A stretch of 64,000 bases of DNA from Caulobacter endophyticus (GTDB lineage: Bacteria; Pseudomonadota; Alphaproteobacteria; Caulobacterales; Caulobacteraceae). The stretch's first letter is position 1; each line of letters opens with the position of its first letter. Below the pieces are notes generated by a model, which was given only the letters and a program-made list of their open reading frames with translations, searched no databases and had not been told where the DNA came from. A program made the position numbers and the translations under genes. Below are positions 1 to 8,278 of the stretch, in pieces. Where the stretch lies: assembly GCF_003116815.1 (NCBI RefSeq), contig NZ_QDKQ01000069.1, positions 1-64,000 on the forward strand, read 5' to 3'.

Positions 1-342
1 GGCGCGGCCGGCGGACGCCCGCCGCCCGCCAGTGGTGCGCCGTCCGGGGGCGGTCCCTCGCCGGGCCCATCGCCCAGTGGCGGCGGGACTTCCGCTCCCT
101 CCCGGCCGTCGGCGTCGGCGCGAGGCCCCGCTTCAGACGGCGGCTCGGGCGGTCCCCCAGGCGGTTCGGGCGGGGAGGGCGGCCCGGCCGCCGGCGACGA
201 CGCTGGCCCGCCGCCTTGGGCCCGCAAGCTCCAACAGCGCCAGAACCTTTCCCACGGCGCGACCATGGCCATCCACGCCGTTGCTAGCGGCGACGACCAC
301 AGCGCCGGCGCAGCCCCCAGCCTTTCGGAGGACAAGTCATGA
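1..342 (+). CDS. trbL: TrbL, C-terminal part (partial, 5' end outside window)
   Basis: Frame 1 is open from the first base to TGA at 340-342 and encodes about 113 residues. The first 70 are a Gly/Pro/Ser-rich low-complexity linker. The tail has a WARKLQQRQNLSHG motif, then an HAV-SGDDH stretch and the ending APSLSEDK, which is the typical C-terminus of TrbL, the polytopic inner-membrane channel protein of Trb-type conjugative type IV secretion systems (VirB6 counterpart). The membrane segments lie upstream of the window. It overlaps trbF by 4 bp (ATGA), so the trb genes are translationally coupled. The assignment rests on the C-terminal motif and on gene order. Confidence 0.8.
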   Translation, partial: GAAGGRPPPASGAPSGGGPSPGPSPSGGGTSAPSRPSASARGPASDGGSGGPPGGSGGEGGPAAGDDAGPPPWARKLQQRQNLSHGATMAIHAVASGDDHSAGAAPSLSEDKS

Positions 343-1025
343 AACCGCTCAAGGGCGGGGCGCGCTTTGGCGCGACCCCGGCGCCCGAAACCCCCTACCA
401 CCGGGCCGGCCAGGCCTGGGACGAGCGTCTCGGATCGGCCCGTGTCCAGGCCTTCAACTGGCGGCTGATGGCCTTGGGCCTCCTGGTCCTGAGCGGCGGC
501 CTGACGGCGGGTCTTGTGACCCTGTCATTGCGCGGCGGCGTGACCCCATGGGTGGTGGAGGTCGACAAGCTGGGCGAGCCGCGCCTGGCCGCGCCGGCCG
601 TGCAGGGCGCACGGCCCACCGACGCCATGGTCGCCTGGACCCTGGCGCGGTTCATCAGCGATGTCCGCACCCTGTCGACCGATCCGGTGTTGATGCGCCA
701 GGCCTGGCTTCGGGCCTACGATTTCACCGACGCCGACGGCGCAGCGGCCCTGTCGGACTATGCGCGCCGGGCCGATCCGTTCAGTCAGGTCGGCAAGGTG
801 CAGGTGGCGGTGGCGGTGACCAGCGTGGTGCGCGCCTCGCCCGCCAGCTTCCGTCTGGCCTGGACCGAGCAGCGCTACGCCGACGGCCAGCTGGTCGCTA
901 CCGAACGCTGGACGGCCATCCTCACCGTGGCGATCCGGCCGCCCAAGACGGCCGAGGCGCTGCGGAGCAACCCGCTCGGCGTCTTCGTCACCGCCATGGC
1001 CTGGTCCAAGGAGTTTACGGCATGA
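339..1025 (+). CDS. trbF: Conjugal transfer protein TrbF (VirB8-like)
   Basis: This 228-residue protein is a bitopic inner-membrane component of the mating-pair formation complex. A cytoplasmic N-terminus of about 40 residues, containing the TrbF-typical ETPYHRAGQAWDERLGSARVQA-like region, is followed by one membrane segment (about residues 43-65). The periplasmic VirB8/TrbF domain follows, with WVVEVDKLGEP after the membrane and an RFISDVRTLSTDP helix further on. Length is normal for the family. The start ATG overlaps the trbL stop and the stop overlaps the trbG start, so it sits inside a tight trb operon. Confidence 0.9.
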   Translation: MKPLKGGARFGATPAPETPYHRAGQAWDERLGSARVQAFNWRLMALGLLVLSGGLTAGLVTLSLRGGVTPWVVEVDKLGEPRLAAPAVQGARPTDAMVAWTLARFISDVRTLSTDPVLMRQAWLRAYDFTDADGAAALSDYARRADPFSQVGKVQVAVAVTSVVRASPASFRLAWTEQRYADGQLVATERWTAILTVAIRPPKTAEALRSNPLGVFVTAMAWSKEFTA

Positions 1026-1822
1026 ACCGGCTTTTGTTCGCCGTCACCCTGGCGGGTCTGGGATCGATGACCGGCGCGGGCGCCCAGGCGGTCGAGCCTG
1101 CGGATGCGAGGCTGGGCGCTCCAGCAGGCCTCGCGCGCTTCGACTACGCCGAGGGCGGCGTCTATCCGGTCGTCGCCACACCCGGCCGCATCACCGACAT
1201 CGTGCTCGAGCCCGGCGAAGCCTTGGTCGAGACCGGGGCCATCGCCGCCGGCGACACCGCGCGCTGGGTGATCGGCGACACCACCAGCGGATCGGGGGCC
1301 GCTCGCGTCGTCCATGTTCTGATCAAGCCGGTCTCGGCGGGTCTGGCCACCAACCTCGTGATCAATACCGACCGCCGCACCTACCATCTGGAGCTGCGTG
1401 CGTCGGCCCGGACCTGGCAGACCCAGGTCTCCTGGCGCTATCGGCCCGCGCCGCTCGTCTTGGTGGCCGCGCCACCGGCCGCTCCAGCGGAGTCCGCGGC
1501 CAACGCGCTGGACCTGGCGCGCGTCGATCGGCGCTATCGCATTCTTGGCGACCGGCCCAGCTGGAGACCGGTGGCGGTGTTCGACGATGGCCAGCGCGTC
1601 TATGTCGAGTTCGGGCCAAGGGTGACCTTGAGCGATCTGCCGCCGCTCTACAGGGCCGCCCCCGACGGCGCGTCGGCCGAGCTGATCAACTACCATGTCG
1701 AGGGCCGACGCCTGATCACCGAGCGCCTGTTCGACCGCGCCGAACTGCGGCTGGGCGCCAAGCGCCGCGCCCAGAAGGTGGTCATTGTCCGCGAGGCGGC
1801 CTTGGCGGGAGCCGCCCGGTGA
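1022..1822 (+). CDS. trbG: Conjugal transfer protein TrbG (VirB9-like)
   Basis: This is a 266-residue exported protein. An N-terminal signal peptide (about residues 1-24, ending GAGAQA) precedes the VirB9/TrbG/CagX fold. Recognisable pieces are YPVVATPGRITDIVLEPGE near residue 45, the THLVINT-like segment TNLVINTDRRTYHLEL, and the C-terminal region VFDDGQRVYVEFGPR followed by YHVEGRRLITERLFDRAELR. TrbG forms the outer-membrane-proximal part of the secretion core with TrbI. It starts at ATG 1022 within the trbF stop and ends within the trbI GTG start. Confidence 0.9.
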   Translation: MNRLLFAVTLAGLGSMTGAGAQAVEPADARLGAPAGLARFDYAEGGVYPVVATPGRITDIVLEPGEALVETGAIAAGDTARWVIGDTTSGSGAARVVHVLIKPVSAGLATNLVINTDRRTYHLELRASARTWQTQVSWRYRPAPLVLVAAPPAAPAESAANALDLARVDRRYRILGDRPSWRPVAVFDDGQRVYVEFGPRVTLSDLPPLYRAAPDGASAELINYHVEGRRLITERLFDRAELRLGAKRRAQKVVIVREAALAGAAR

Positions 1823-3012
1823 GCGGCGATCGCACCGAGGCCGAGGAGGCCATCGCCAAGACCTTGCGACTGCGGGCCACGCCCGCGCCAGTGGCCCGGA
1901 TTTCGCGCCGGGCGCTGGCGGTCTCCGGCGCCGTCGTCGCCGCCGGCCTCTTTGGGGCGCTCGCCTGGTCGCTGAACGAGCGGGACCGGCCCAAACCCCC
2001 GCCGGGCGACACCCCGTCGGCGGCCGTGCCCTCCGAGCGGGTCACCGCCTTGCCGCGCGGCTATGCCGGACCTGCCGGCGTGCCGACCCTGGGCCCGCCG
2101 CTGCCGGGCGACCTTGGCCGGCCGATCCTGCGCGCCCAGCGCAACGGACAGGTTGCTGCGGGTGAGGGCTTCGTCGACGAGGCCTCGCAGCCGCCTCCAA
2201 CGGCGATCGGGATGCCGGCGCCGCCCGTCGATCCGGAGCGGGACGCCGCCATCCTCGCGCGCCGCGCGGCGCGCCAGAGCGGGCTCTTCGTGGCCGCTGC
2301 GATGGCCCGTTCTGGATCCGACCGGAGCATCTCGGCGCAGCCGGCGGTCGCTGAGGCTGGCGTTGGGCCCGACATCGGGTCTGGAGCTGGGCCCGATCCG
2401 AGGACGACCAGCGCCGAGAGGCTTCAGGCGCCGGCCTCGCCCTACATCCTGCAGGCCGGATCGATCATCGCCGCGGCCCTGGTGACGGGCCTGCGCTCGG
2501 ACACGCCCGGCGTGGCGATCGCCCAGGTGACCCAGGACGTCCATGACAGTCTGGGCGGGGGGGTGTTGTTGATCCCGGCCGGGGCGCGGCTGGTCGGCGA
2601 ATACGATGCGCAGGTCAAGAGCGGTCAGAGCCGGCTGCCGGTGACCTGGACGCGGCTGATCCTGCCTTCGGGCCGCTCTATTGTCCTGGACAAGCTACCA
2701 GCCGCCGACGCCCAAGGCATGGCCGGCCTGCAGGACGGGGTCGATCGCCATGGCGGTCGCGTGCTGGCCGCGGCCGGGCTCTCGACCCTGCTGGCCCTGG
2801 GCGCGGAGGCTGGCGGCGGGCAGGACGAGGACGACCTTGTTCGGGCCCTGCGTCGCGCCGGCTCGACGAGCGCCAGCCAGGTCGGCCAGCAGATTGTCGG
2901 CAAGAGCCTGGATCTCTTGCCCACCCTGACCATCCGCCCAGGCGCGCCGCTGCGTGTGCTACTGACCCGTGACCTGGTGCTCGAACCCTATCGTGAAAGG
3001 ACCGCGCCATGA
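1819..3012 (+). CDS. trbI: Conjugal transfer protein TrbI (VirB10-like)
   Basis: This 397-residue protein starts at a GTG that overlaps the trbG stop (GTGA). A short cytoplasmic N-terminus is followed by a single membrane helix (about residues 31-50), a long Pro/Ala-rich periplasmic linker and a C-terminal TrbI/VirB10 beta-barrel domain from about residue 210. The domain contains YILQAGSIIAAALVTGLRSD, GGVLLIPAGARLVGEYDA and the closing RVLLTRDLVLEPY. VirB10-type proteins span the envelope and couple inner-membrane ATPases to the outer-membrane pore. It is the last core trb gene here. Confidence 0.92.
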   Translation: MSGDRTEAEEAIAKTLRLRATPAPVARISRRALAVSGAVVAAGLFGALAWSLNERDRPKPPPGDTPSAAVPSERVTALPRGYAGPAGVPTLGPPLPGDLGRPILRAQRNGQVAAGEGFVDEASQPPPTAIGMPAPPVDPERDAAILARRAARQSGLFVAAAMARSGSDRSISAQPAVAEAGVGPDIGSGAGPDPRTTSAERLQAPASPYILQAGSIIAAALVTGLRSDTPGVAIAQVTQDVHDSLGGGVLLIPAGARLVGEYDAQVKSGQSRLPVTWTRLILPSGRSIVLDKLPAADAQGMAGLQDGVDRHGGRVLAAAGLSTLLALGAEAGGGQDEDDLVRALRRAGSTSASQVGQQIVGKSLDLLPTLTIRPGAPLRVLLTRDLVLEPYRERTAP

Positions 3013-3230
3013 GCAAGCTGAAACTGGGGCCGCTAGAGGACGAGACGCCGGTCAAGCTGGCCTTGGAGCTGCCGGCCGCCATCCACCGCGATCTGGTCGC
3101 CTATGCCCAGGCCCACGCCGCCCAGGAGGGCGGAAAGGCCGTCGAGCCATCGCGGCTAGTGGCGCCGATGCTGGCGCGGTTCATGGCTACCGATCGCGCC
3201 TTCGTGCGCGGTCGCAAGCCGCGCGACTAG
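3009..3230 (+). CDS. DUF2274 family protein, distal trb operon gene
   Basis: A 73-residue protein beginning MSKLKLGPLEDETPVKLALELPA. This short family (DUF2274) is regularly found directly after trbI in trb clusters of proteobacterial integrative elements. Its biochemical role is unknown; the fold looks like a small ribbon-helix-helix-type or adaptor protein, but that is inference. The ATG overlaps the trbI stop by 4 bp, so it belongs to the same transcript. Its TAG overlaps the stop of the convergent XRE gene (CTAG at 3227-3230). Confidence 0.8.
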   Translation: MSKLKLGPLEDETPVKLALELPAAIHRDLVAYAQAHAAQEGGKAVEPSRLVAPMLARFMATDRAFVRGRKPRD

Positions 3231-3625
3231 GGCGCGTCTTCGACCATGACCGCCAGCAAGGCCAGCACGCGCCGCTGGCGGCGGCGGGGCAGGGCGGCCA
3301 TGGCCTCAGCCAGGGCCAGGCCCTCCGGGCAGCGCGTCAGGTGCTGCAGGGCCTGGCTCGCCGCCGTCAGGGCCAACCCATCGTCGGGCGCCGTCGGCGG
3401 CAAGCCCTCGAAGAACCAGGCCGGCGTGGTGTCGAGGGCCTGAGCCACGGCCTGCAACATCGAGGCGCTGATGCGATTGGCCCCGGTCTCGTACTTCTGC
3501 ACCTGCTGGAAGGTCAGGCCCAGGGCGTTGGCCAGGCGGAGCTGACTGACCTTGACGACGAGGCGGCGCAGCCGGATGCGGGCGCCCACATGCTGGTCGA
3601 CGGGATGAGGGGAAAACCTTGGCAA
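3227..3625 (-). CDS. XRE-family HTH transcriptional regulator
   Basis: The HTH_3/Cro-C1 domain (HPVDQHVGARIRLRR, then a helix-turn-helix ending FQQVQKYETGANRIS) begins close to the proposed start. This is the common layout of Caulobacter and Rhizobiales XRE proteins. A TTG at 3625 is chosen because a GGAG lies about 8 nt upstream and it puts the conserved HPVD motif near the N-terminus. An in-frame upstream start at 3673 would add 16 residues unlike the family. The C-terminal half holds an Ala-rich helical region (residues 75-130). Convergent to the trb operon, it may regulate the element, which is inference from position only. Confidence 0.75.
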   Translation of the reverse strand: MPRFSPHPVDQHVGARIRLRRLVVKVSQLRLANALGLTFQQVQKYETGANRISASMLQAVAQALDTTPAWFFEGLPPTAPDDGLALTAASQALQHLTRCPEGLALAEAMAALPRRRQRRVLALLAVMVEDAP

Positions 3626-3762
3626 GCTTGGGCTCCAGACGGTGGCGCTGGTGACGCGCCAGAGGGGCCGCACGGGTAGTTTGGTCGCAGATATATTTGG
3701 CGCCGGTTGACCCGGCGCTCTGTCGGCTTGCCGATCGTCGCGTGTGGGCGGAAGCTTCGGCC

Positions 3763-3966
3763 ATGAAAACCCCCAAACCGCTCGACGAGGTCGACTGGGA
3801 TGAAGCCGCCGAGCACCTGGTCGGGGCCTTTCCGGGCGCGAGCCTTGGCGAGGTTGTGGCGCGCGCCGAAGCGGCGGCCGTCACGCTGGACGGCTGGGGC
3901 AAGACCCGCGAGGCCGAGTCGATGCGGCGGGCGGCGGCCCACATCCGCAAGCGGATGATGAACTAA
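3763..3966 (+). CDS. Small hypothetical protein (67 aa)
   Basis: A 67-residue soluble, mostly helical protein starting MKTPKPLDEVDWDEAAEHLV and ending IRKRMMN. I do not recognise the family. The ATG at 3763 is preferred over an upstream alternative at 3697 because the extra residues look non-coding. It lies between the XRE gene and the sensor kinase with no evident operon partner. The following 229 bases (3967-4195) show no gene. Confidence 0.5.
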   Translation: MKTPKPLDEVDWDEAAEHLVGAFPGASLGEVVARAEAAAVTLDGWGKTREAESMRRAAAHIRKRMMN

Positions 3967-4195
3967 GCGCCCTCAGCGTCGCGGCCTCGGCGCCTGCGTT
4001 CTTCGATCGCGCCGGGCCGGCGAGCAGTCGCTTTGCCCAGTCCAGGCCGAGCGCGCCAGGAGAGGTCGCGCGGAACGGGCCTTGCGCGGGCGGGTTGTCA
4101 TCTAGCGTTTAGCGCGGCTCGCACGGGGTGCGCGGGCCAGTGTCCCCTAGCGTTCATCTTCAACAAGGCGCGGCGGCGCGGTTCAGCGGACGTCC

Positions 4196-5899
4196 ATGGC
4201 TATTCATTTTCACGGGCTGGACGTCGGGGGTCTGGGCAATCTCGTCGCGGTTCTCGAAGCCAGTCCCGACTGTGTGAAGATCCTCGATCTCGATGGCCGC
4301 ATACACGCCATCAACGGCGCGGGCTGCGAACTGCTCGACCAGCCGAGCGCGGCCCTGGAGGGGCGGCTTTGGTGCGAGTTCCTGCCGCCTGACGTGCGCG
4401 CGGCCGCGACCGCCGCCGTCGCCGGCGCCAGCCAGGGGGCGACGTTGCGCCTGTCGACGCCCTGCGAAACGCCGGGCGGTCGGCGCCACTGCGACCTGAC
4501 CGTTTCGCCGCTTCGCGATCCGGCCGGGACGGTGGTGGCGGTGCTGGCGGTGACGCGGGACGTCACCGATCTCGTCGAGGGTCGCCTGGCGGCCGAGCAA
4601 AGCGCCCGCGACATGGCCCGGCAGTCGGCCGCCTTGCGGGCCGCGGGACTCGTGGCCAAGCTCGGGGCCTGGGAAATCGACTACGAGCGCGGCGAGATCT
4701 TCTGGTCCGACGAGATCTGGACCCTGATGGGCCTGACGCCGCGCAAGCTTGATCTGGATGGCGCCGCGGCCGTATTCACCGGGGCCAGCCGCGAGCAACT
4801 GCGCGCGGCCATGCAGGCCTGCCGCGCCAGCGGCGAAGCCTTCGCCCTGGACCTGCCGGTGACGCGGGCCGACCAGTCGATCCTCTGGGTGCGGCTCTTC
4901 GGCGAGCGCGACCTCCACGCCGATATCCTGCGTGGGGCTGTCCAGGACATCACCGCCCAGCGCCAGGCCGAGGCCGATCTGGTCGCCGCGCGGGATGCGG
5001 CCCAGGCGGCGACCGCGGCCCAGAGCGCGTTCCTCGCCAACGTCTCCCACGAGATCCGCACGCCTTTGCACGGCATTCTCGGCATGGCCCAGGTCATGGA
5101 GGCCGAGTCGCCGACACCGCTGCAACGCCAGCGCCTGACCGTCATCCGCCAGTCGGGCGAAACCCTGATGGCCTTGCTCAACGATATCCTCGACCTCTCC
5201 AAGATCGAGGCCGGGCGCCTGGAACTGCGCGAGCGGGTCTTTGACCTGGAGGCGGCGCTGGGCGCCGCATGCGCCCCGTTCACCTATCTGGCCGCTCAGC
5301 GCGATCTGACGCTGGACATCGTTGTCGATCCCGATGTCCGAGGCGCCTGGCTGGGCGACGAGCTGCGCTTGCGCCAAGTGATCGCCAATCTGGTCTCCAA
5401 CGCGGTGAAGTTCACCAAGGCCGGCGGGGTGACGGTGTCGGCGCGGCATACCGCCGACGGCCTCTGCGTCGAGGTCAGCGACACGGGCGTAGGCATCTAT
5501 CCCGGCGACGTCAGGGCCCTGTTCGACAAGTTCAGCCAGGGCCGCGCCTCTGGCGGGGCTGGCGGCGGCACAGGTCTTGGACTGGCCATCTCCCAGGAAC
5601 TCACCCGCCTGATGGGCGGCGAGGTCAGCGTGCGCAGCGTCTTGGGCGAGGGCTCGACCTTCGCGGTCTGTGCGCCGCTCCAGCGCGCCGCCACGCCTGG
5701 CGGCGCCAAGGCCCCGGCCGCGGCGACGCAGCCCAGCGCGCCCGTCGAGCCGCTGCGCGTGCTGGCCGCCGAGGACAATCCCACCAACCAGCTCATCCTG
5801 CGCTCCATGCTCGCCCCGCTCGAGGTCGAGCTTTTTTGGTCGGGGACGGCGCCCAGGCGGTTGAGCGCTTCCAGATCGAGCCTTTCGACATCGTGCTGA
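4196..5899 (+). CDS. PAS hybrid sensor histidine kinase, frameshifted in the receiver domain
   Basis: The frame encodes a 567-residue cytoplasmic kinase with no membrane segments. Two PAS-type sensor domains (about 15-130 and 150-265) precede HisKA, whose phospho-accepting His is H285 in SHEIRTPLHGILG. HATPase_c follows, with N-box LVSNAVKF, G1 DTGVGI and G2 GTGLGL. A receiver begins at about 515 (VLAAEDNPTNQLILRSML). After LEVELF the frame goes wrong at a run of six T (5832-5837) and stops at 5899. The rest of the receiver continues in the -1 frame to 6123. One extra T, or a -1 slip, would restore a hybrid kinase of about 642 residues. As read, the kinase core is intact but the receiver lacks its phospho-Asp. 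Confidence 0.85.
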   Translation: MAIHFHGLDVGGLGNLVAVLEASPDCVKILDLDGRIHAINGAGCELLDQPSAALEGRLWCEFLPPDVRAAATAAVAGASQGATLRLSTPCETPGGRRHCDLTVSPLRDPAGTVVAVLAVTRDVTDLVEGRLAAEQSARDMARQSAALRAAGLVAKLGAWEIDYERGEIFWSDEIWTLMGLTPRKLDLDGAAAVFTGASREQLRAAMQACRASGEAFALDLPVTRADQSILWVRLFGERDLHADILRGAVQDITAQRQAEADLVAARDAAQAATAAQSAFLANVSHEIRTPLHGILGMAQVMEAESPTPLQRQRLTVIRQSGETLMALLNDILDLSKIEAGRLELRERVFDLEAALGAACAPFTYLAAQRDLTLDIVVDPDVRGAWLGDELRLRQVIANLVSNAVKFTKAGGVTVSARHTADGLCVEVSDTGVGIYPGDVRALFDKFSQGRASGGAGGGTGLGLAISQELTRLMGGEVSVRSVLGEGSTFAVCAPLQRAATPGGAKAPAAATQPSAPVEPLRVLAAEDNPTNQLILRSMLAPLEVELFWSGTAPRRLSASRSSLSTSC

Positions 5900-6123
5900 T
5901 GGACATCCAGATGCCGCATCTCAATGGCGTGGAGGCCACGCGACGGATCCGCGCCTGGGAAGCCGCCCACGGCCGCGCCTCGACTCCGATCATCGCCCTG
6001 TCGGCCAATGTCATGGCCCACCAGGTCGAGAGCTATCGTGAGGCGGGGATGAACGAGGTGGTCGAAAAGCCCATCGATCTTTCGCGCCTCTATTCGGTGC
6101 TGGACGCCCTGGCGCCCCGCTGA
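5836..6123 (+). pseudogene. Displaced C-terminal receiver segment of the preceding hybrid kinase
   Basis: This continuation lies one frame back from the kinase and encodes LVGDGAQAVERF, then the phospho-acceptor motif DIVLMDIQMPHLNG, the switch residues IIALSA and the conserved Lys in VVEKPID. These are the second half of a CheY-like receiver, exactly completing the half encoded by the kinase frame. It has no start codon or ribosome site of its own. Translation is expected only if frameshifting at 5831-5838 occurs, or if the T6 tract is a sequencing error. Confidence 0.8.
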
Positions 6124-6147
6124 AGCCGCCGGCGTCGGTTGCTCGGC

Positions 6148-6172
6148 GGAACGAGCGGGCGCGGCTCCCGTT
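6148..6172 (+). promoter_or_regulatory. EcfG/SigT general-stress-type promoter
   Basis: GGAAC at 6148-6152 is followed by exactly 16 bases and CGTT at 6169-6172. This matches the alphaproteobacterial EcfG (Caulobacter SigT) consensus GGAAC-N16/17-CGTT. The -10 element lies 32 nt before the ATG of the DUF4142 lipoprotein gene, a plausible leader length. The target gene type fits the known general-stress regulon. Seen directly; activity is inferred. Confidence 0.65.
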
Positions 6173-6204
6173 CTGCCGTCACCATAACTGCTGGAGACGT
6201 CTAC

Positions 6205-6810
6205 ATGGCCCGACACGCTCTTCTCGCCGCCGCCGCGATGGCCGCCCTTTCCCTGGCCGCGTGCCAGAAGAAGGACGCCGAACCCGCCCCAGCTGATCCA
6301 GGGACCAGCAACGCCGCCGTGAACGCCGCCCAGGACGCCACCGGCGCCGCGGTCGGAACCGCCGCCGCGGTGACCGGGCCGGTCTCCACCGACGCCTTCG
6401 TCGCCAATGCGGTGATCAGCGACATGTACGAGATCCAGGCCGGCCAGATCGCGCAATCGAAAGGTCAAAGCCAGGCGGTCAAGGATTTCGGCAAGCAGAT
6501 GGTCACCGACCACACCGCGCTCTCCAACGCCATGAAGCCGCTGATCCTGGCGGCTGGAAAGACCGCGCCGACCGGCCTCGACGAGCGCCGCAAGGGCATG
6601 ATCGACAACCTCAACGCCGCCGCGCCCGCCGACTTCGACAAGGTCTACACCAGCCAGCAGGAGGCCGCCCACAACGAGGCCCTGACTCTGATGCAGGGCT
6701 ATGCCGATCACGGCGATGACGCGGGTCTGAAGGGCGGCGCGGCCAAGGCCTTGCCCAAGATCAAGGCCCACCTCCAACATGTCCAAGGCCTGGCCTCGGG
6801 CGCTCACTAA
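6205..6810 (+). CDS. DUF4142 family lipoprotein
   Basis: This 201-residue protein starts at ATG 6205, with GGAG about 10 nt upstream. The N-terminus is a lipoprotein signal with lipobox LAAC (Cys19), followed by an Ala/Pro-rich linker. From about residue 60 it has the DUF4142 ferritin-like helical domain: FVANAVISDMYEIQAG, then DFGKQMVTDHTALSNAM and a last helix LPKIKAHLQHVQG. Family members are periplasmic and commonly stress-induced; the molecular role is not established. It is the first gene behind the EcfG-type site and is 28 bp upstream of the DUF3597 gene, probably co-transcribed. Confidence 0.88.
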   Translation: MARHALLAAAAMAALSLAACQKKDAEPAPADPGTSNAAVNAAQDATGAAVGTAAAVTGPVSTDAFVANAVISDMYEIQAGQIAQSKGQSQAVKDFGKQMVTDHTALSNAMKPLILAAGKTAPTGLDERRKGMIDNLNAAAPADFDKVYTSQQEAAHNEALTLMQGYADHGDDAGLKGGAAKALPKIKAHLQHVQGLASGAH

Positions 6811-6838
6811 CCCTCAACCAAGAGACGAGGAGCGCCCC

Positions 6839-7240
6839 ATGGGTCTTTTCTCCAAGATCATCGACAAGATCTTCCATCACGATAAGGCCGCCCCTAAGGC
6901 GGACACCGCGCCAGCCAAGCCCGCCGCGCCCGCGGCTGCGGCGGCGCCGACGTCCCAACCGGCGCCCGCGGCCGCGCCAGCTCCGGTCGACGTCGAGGCG
7001 GTGCTGGTCTCGATGGCCGAGATCGAAGGCGGCGGCGGCAACTGGCGCACCTCGATCGTGGATCTCCTCAAGTTGCTGAAACTGGATTCCAGCCTCGAGG
7101 CCCGAAAAGAGCTGGCCGACGAACTTGGCGTCCATGCCGGCGCGGCCGGCAGCGCCGAGCAGAACATCGCCCTGCACAAGGCGGTGATGAAGAAGCTGGC
7201 CGAGAACGGCGGCCAGGTGCCCGCCAGCCTTTACCAATAG
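6839..7240 (+). CDS. DUF3597 family protein
   Basis: A 133-residue protein beginning MGLFSKIIDKIF, with an Ala/Pro-rich linker (residues 20-45) and a compact C-terminal domain: VDVEAVLVSMAEIEGG, then WRTSIVDLLKLLKLDSSLEARKELADELG. This is the DUF3597 arrangement. The domain resembles LysM-associated or peptidoglycan-related small proteins, but its function is unknown. The start follows a GAGGAG box about 6 nt upstream. Its position 28 bp after the DUF4142 gene suggests shared general-stress control. Confidence 0.85.
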   Translation: MGLFSKIIDKIFHHDKAAPKADTAPAKPAAPAAAAAPTSQPAPAAAPAPVDVEAVLVSMAEIEGGGGNWRTSIVDLLKLLKLDSSLEARKELADELGVHAGAAGSAEQNIALHKAVMKKLAENGGQVPASLYQ

Positions 7241-7308
7241 CGGCTTTGGCGCCGGACCGCCTTGGCGGCGCGGCGCCTTTACGTTCGAACGGCGTCCGGA
7301 GGCGGCAG

Positions 7309-8190
7309 GTGGTCCCGAACCGCAAGGATCTGGCTTTACTCGAACGCGCCGGCGCCCCTCTCGAGCGGAGCTATGTCTCTGTCGATGGGGCGCCGATCGC
7401 CTATGCCCAGATCGGCTCGGGCGATGAGGTCGTCGTCCTGATCCATGGCACCCTGACGGCGCTGGACGACATGATGCTGGCCCTTGGCGACCAGCTGCCG
7501 GGGCGGACGCTGATCGCCCTGGACCGTCCTGGCTTCGGCGCCAGCCACCGCCAGGTTCTTGGCCAGGCCGGCATCCTCCGTCATGCCAACCTGCTGGATC
7601 GCGCGCTCGTCGCCCTGGGCGTTCGCAAGGCCGCCCTGGTGGGTCATTCCTTTGGGGCGGCCGTGGCCCTGGCGATGGCTCTGGCGGCGCCCGACCGCTA
7701 TACGGGCCTGCTGGCCCTGGCGCCGCTCGTCTTGCCCGAATGGCGTCTGGAGCATCTGCTCTTTGCGCCGCGTGCCGTGCCGGTGCTGGGCGGATGGCTG
7801 GCGGGGTGGTCGCATGGCGGTTTCGATGCGGCCCTCCTGCCGATGTTGTGGCGCGCCATGTTCCTTCCCCAAACCATCCCCGAGTGCTTGGAGCAGCATT
7901 TTCCGTTCGCCGCCGCCGGAGCGGCCGCCGCGACGCAGCGGGTCGGCGAGGACACCCTGGCGGCCGGACCCGATCTCGTGAATCTCTTGAGCCGCGTAGG
8001 CAGCCTGCAGGCGCCCGTCACGGTCTTGGGCGGTTCGCACGATCTGGTCGTCAACAACCTGCTGCATGGCCAGCTCATGGCCCGCCTTGCGCCGCGCGGA
8101 CGCTTCGAACTGCTGCCCGGCATCGGTCATATGGTCCATCACGTCGCGCCGCAGGCCGTGGCGCGGGCGCTGGAGGATCTGGGTCGATAG
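7309..8190 (+). CDS. Alpha/beta hydrolase
   Basis: This 293-residue alpha/beta-hydrolase has an oxyanion-hole HGT (VVVLIHGTLT), a nucleophile elbow GHSFGA, and a C-terminal HDLV Asp with catalytic His in GIGHMVHH. No signal peptide or membrane anchor is evident. The GTG at 7309 is chosen because a GGAGG sits 6 nt upstream; an upstream TTG at 7246 lacks this and would add 21 Arg-rich residues. Substrate is not predictable, since the family covers esterases, epoxide hydrolases and C-C hydrolases. It lies between the stress operon and ligD on the same strand. Confidence 0.85.
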   Translation: MVPNRKDLALLERAGAPLERSYVSVDGAPIAYAQIGSGDEVVVLIHGTLTALDDMMLALGDQLPGRTLIALDRPGFGASHRQVLGQAGILRHANLLDRALVALGVRKAALVGHSFGAAVALAMALAAPDRYTGLLALAPLVLPEWRLEHLLFAPRAVPVLGGWLAGWSHGGFDAALLPMLWRAMFLPQTIPECLEQHFPFAAAGAAAATQRVGEDTLAAGPDLVNLLSRVGSLQAPVTVLGGSHDLVVNNLLHGQLMARLAPRGRFELLPGIGHMVHHVAPQAVARALEDLGR

Positions 8191-8278
8191 GCCTCAGGCG
8201 AGCGCGGGCGAGCTTGGCTTTTGCAGCGCGCGGGATCAGGCGTCCGCCTTGGTCGTTAGGCTGGTGAGAGGAGCCGCC

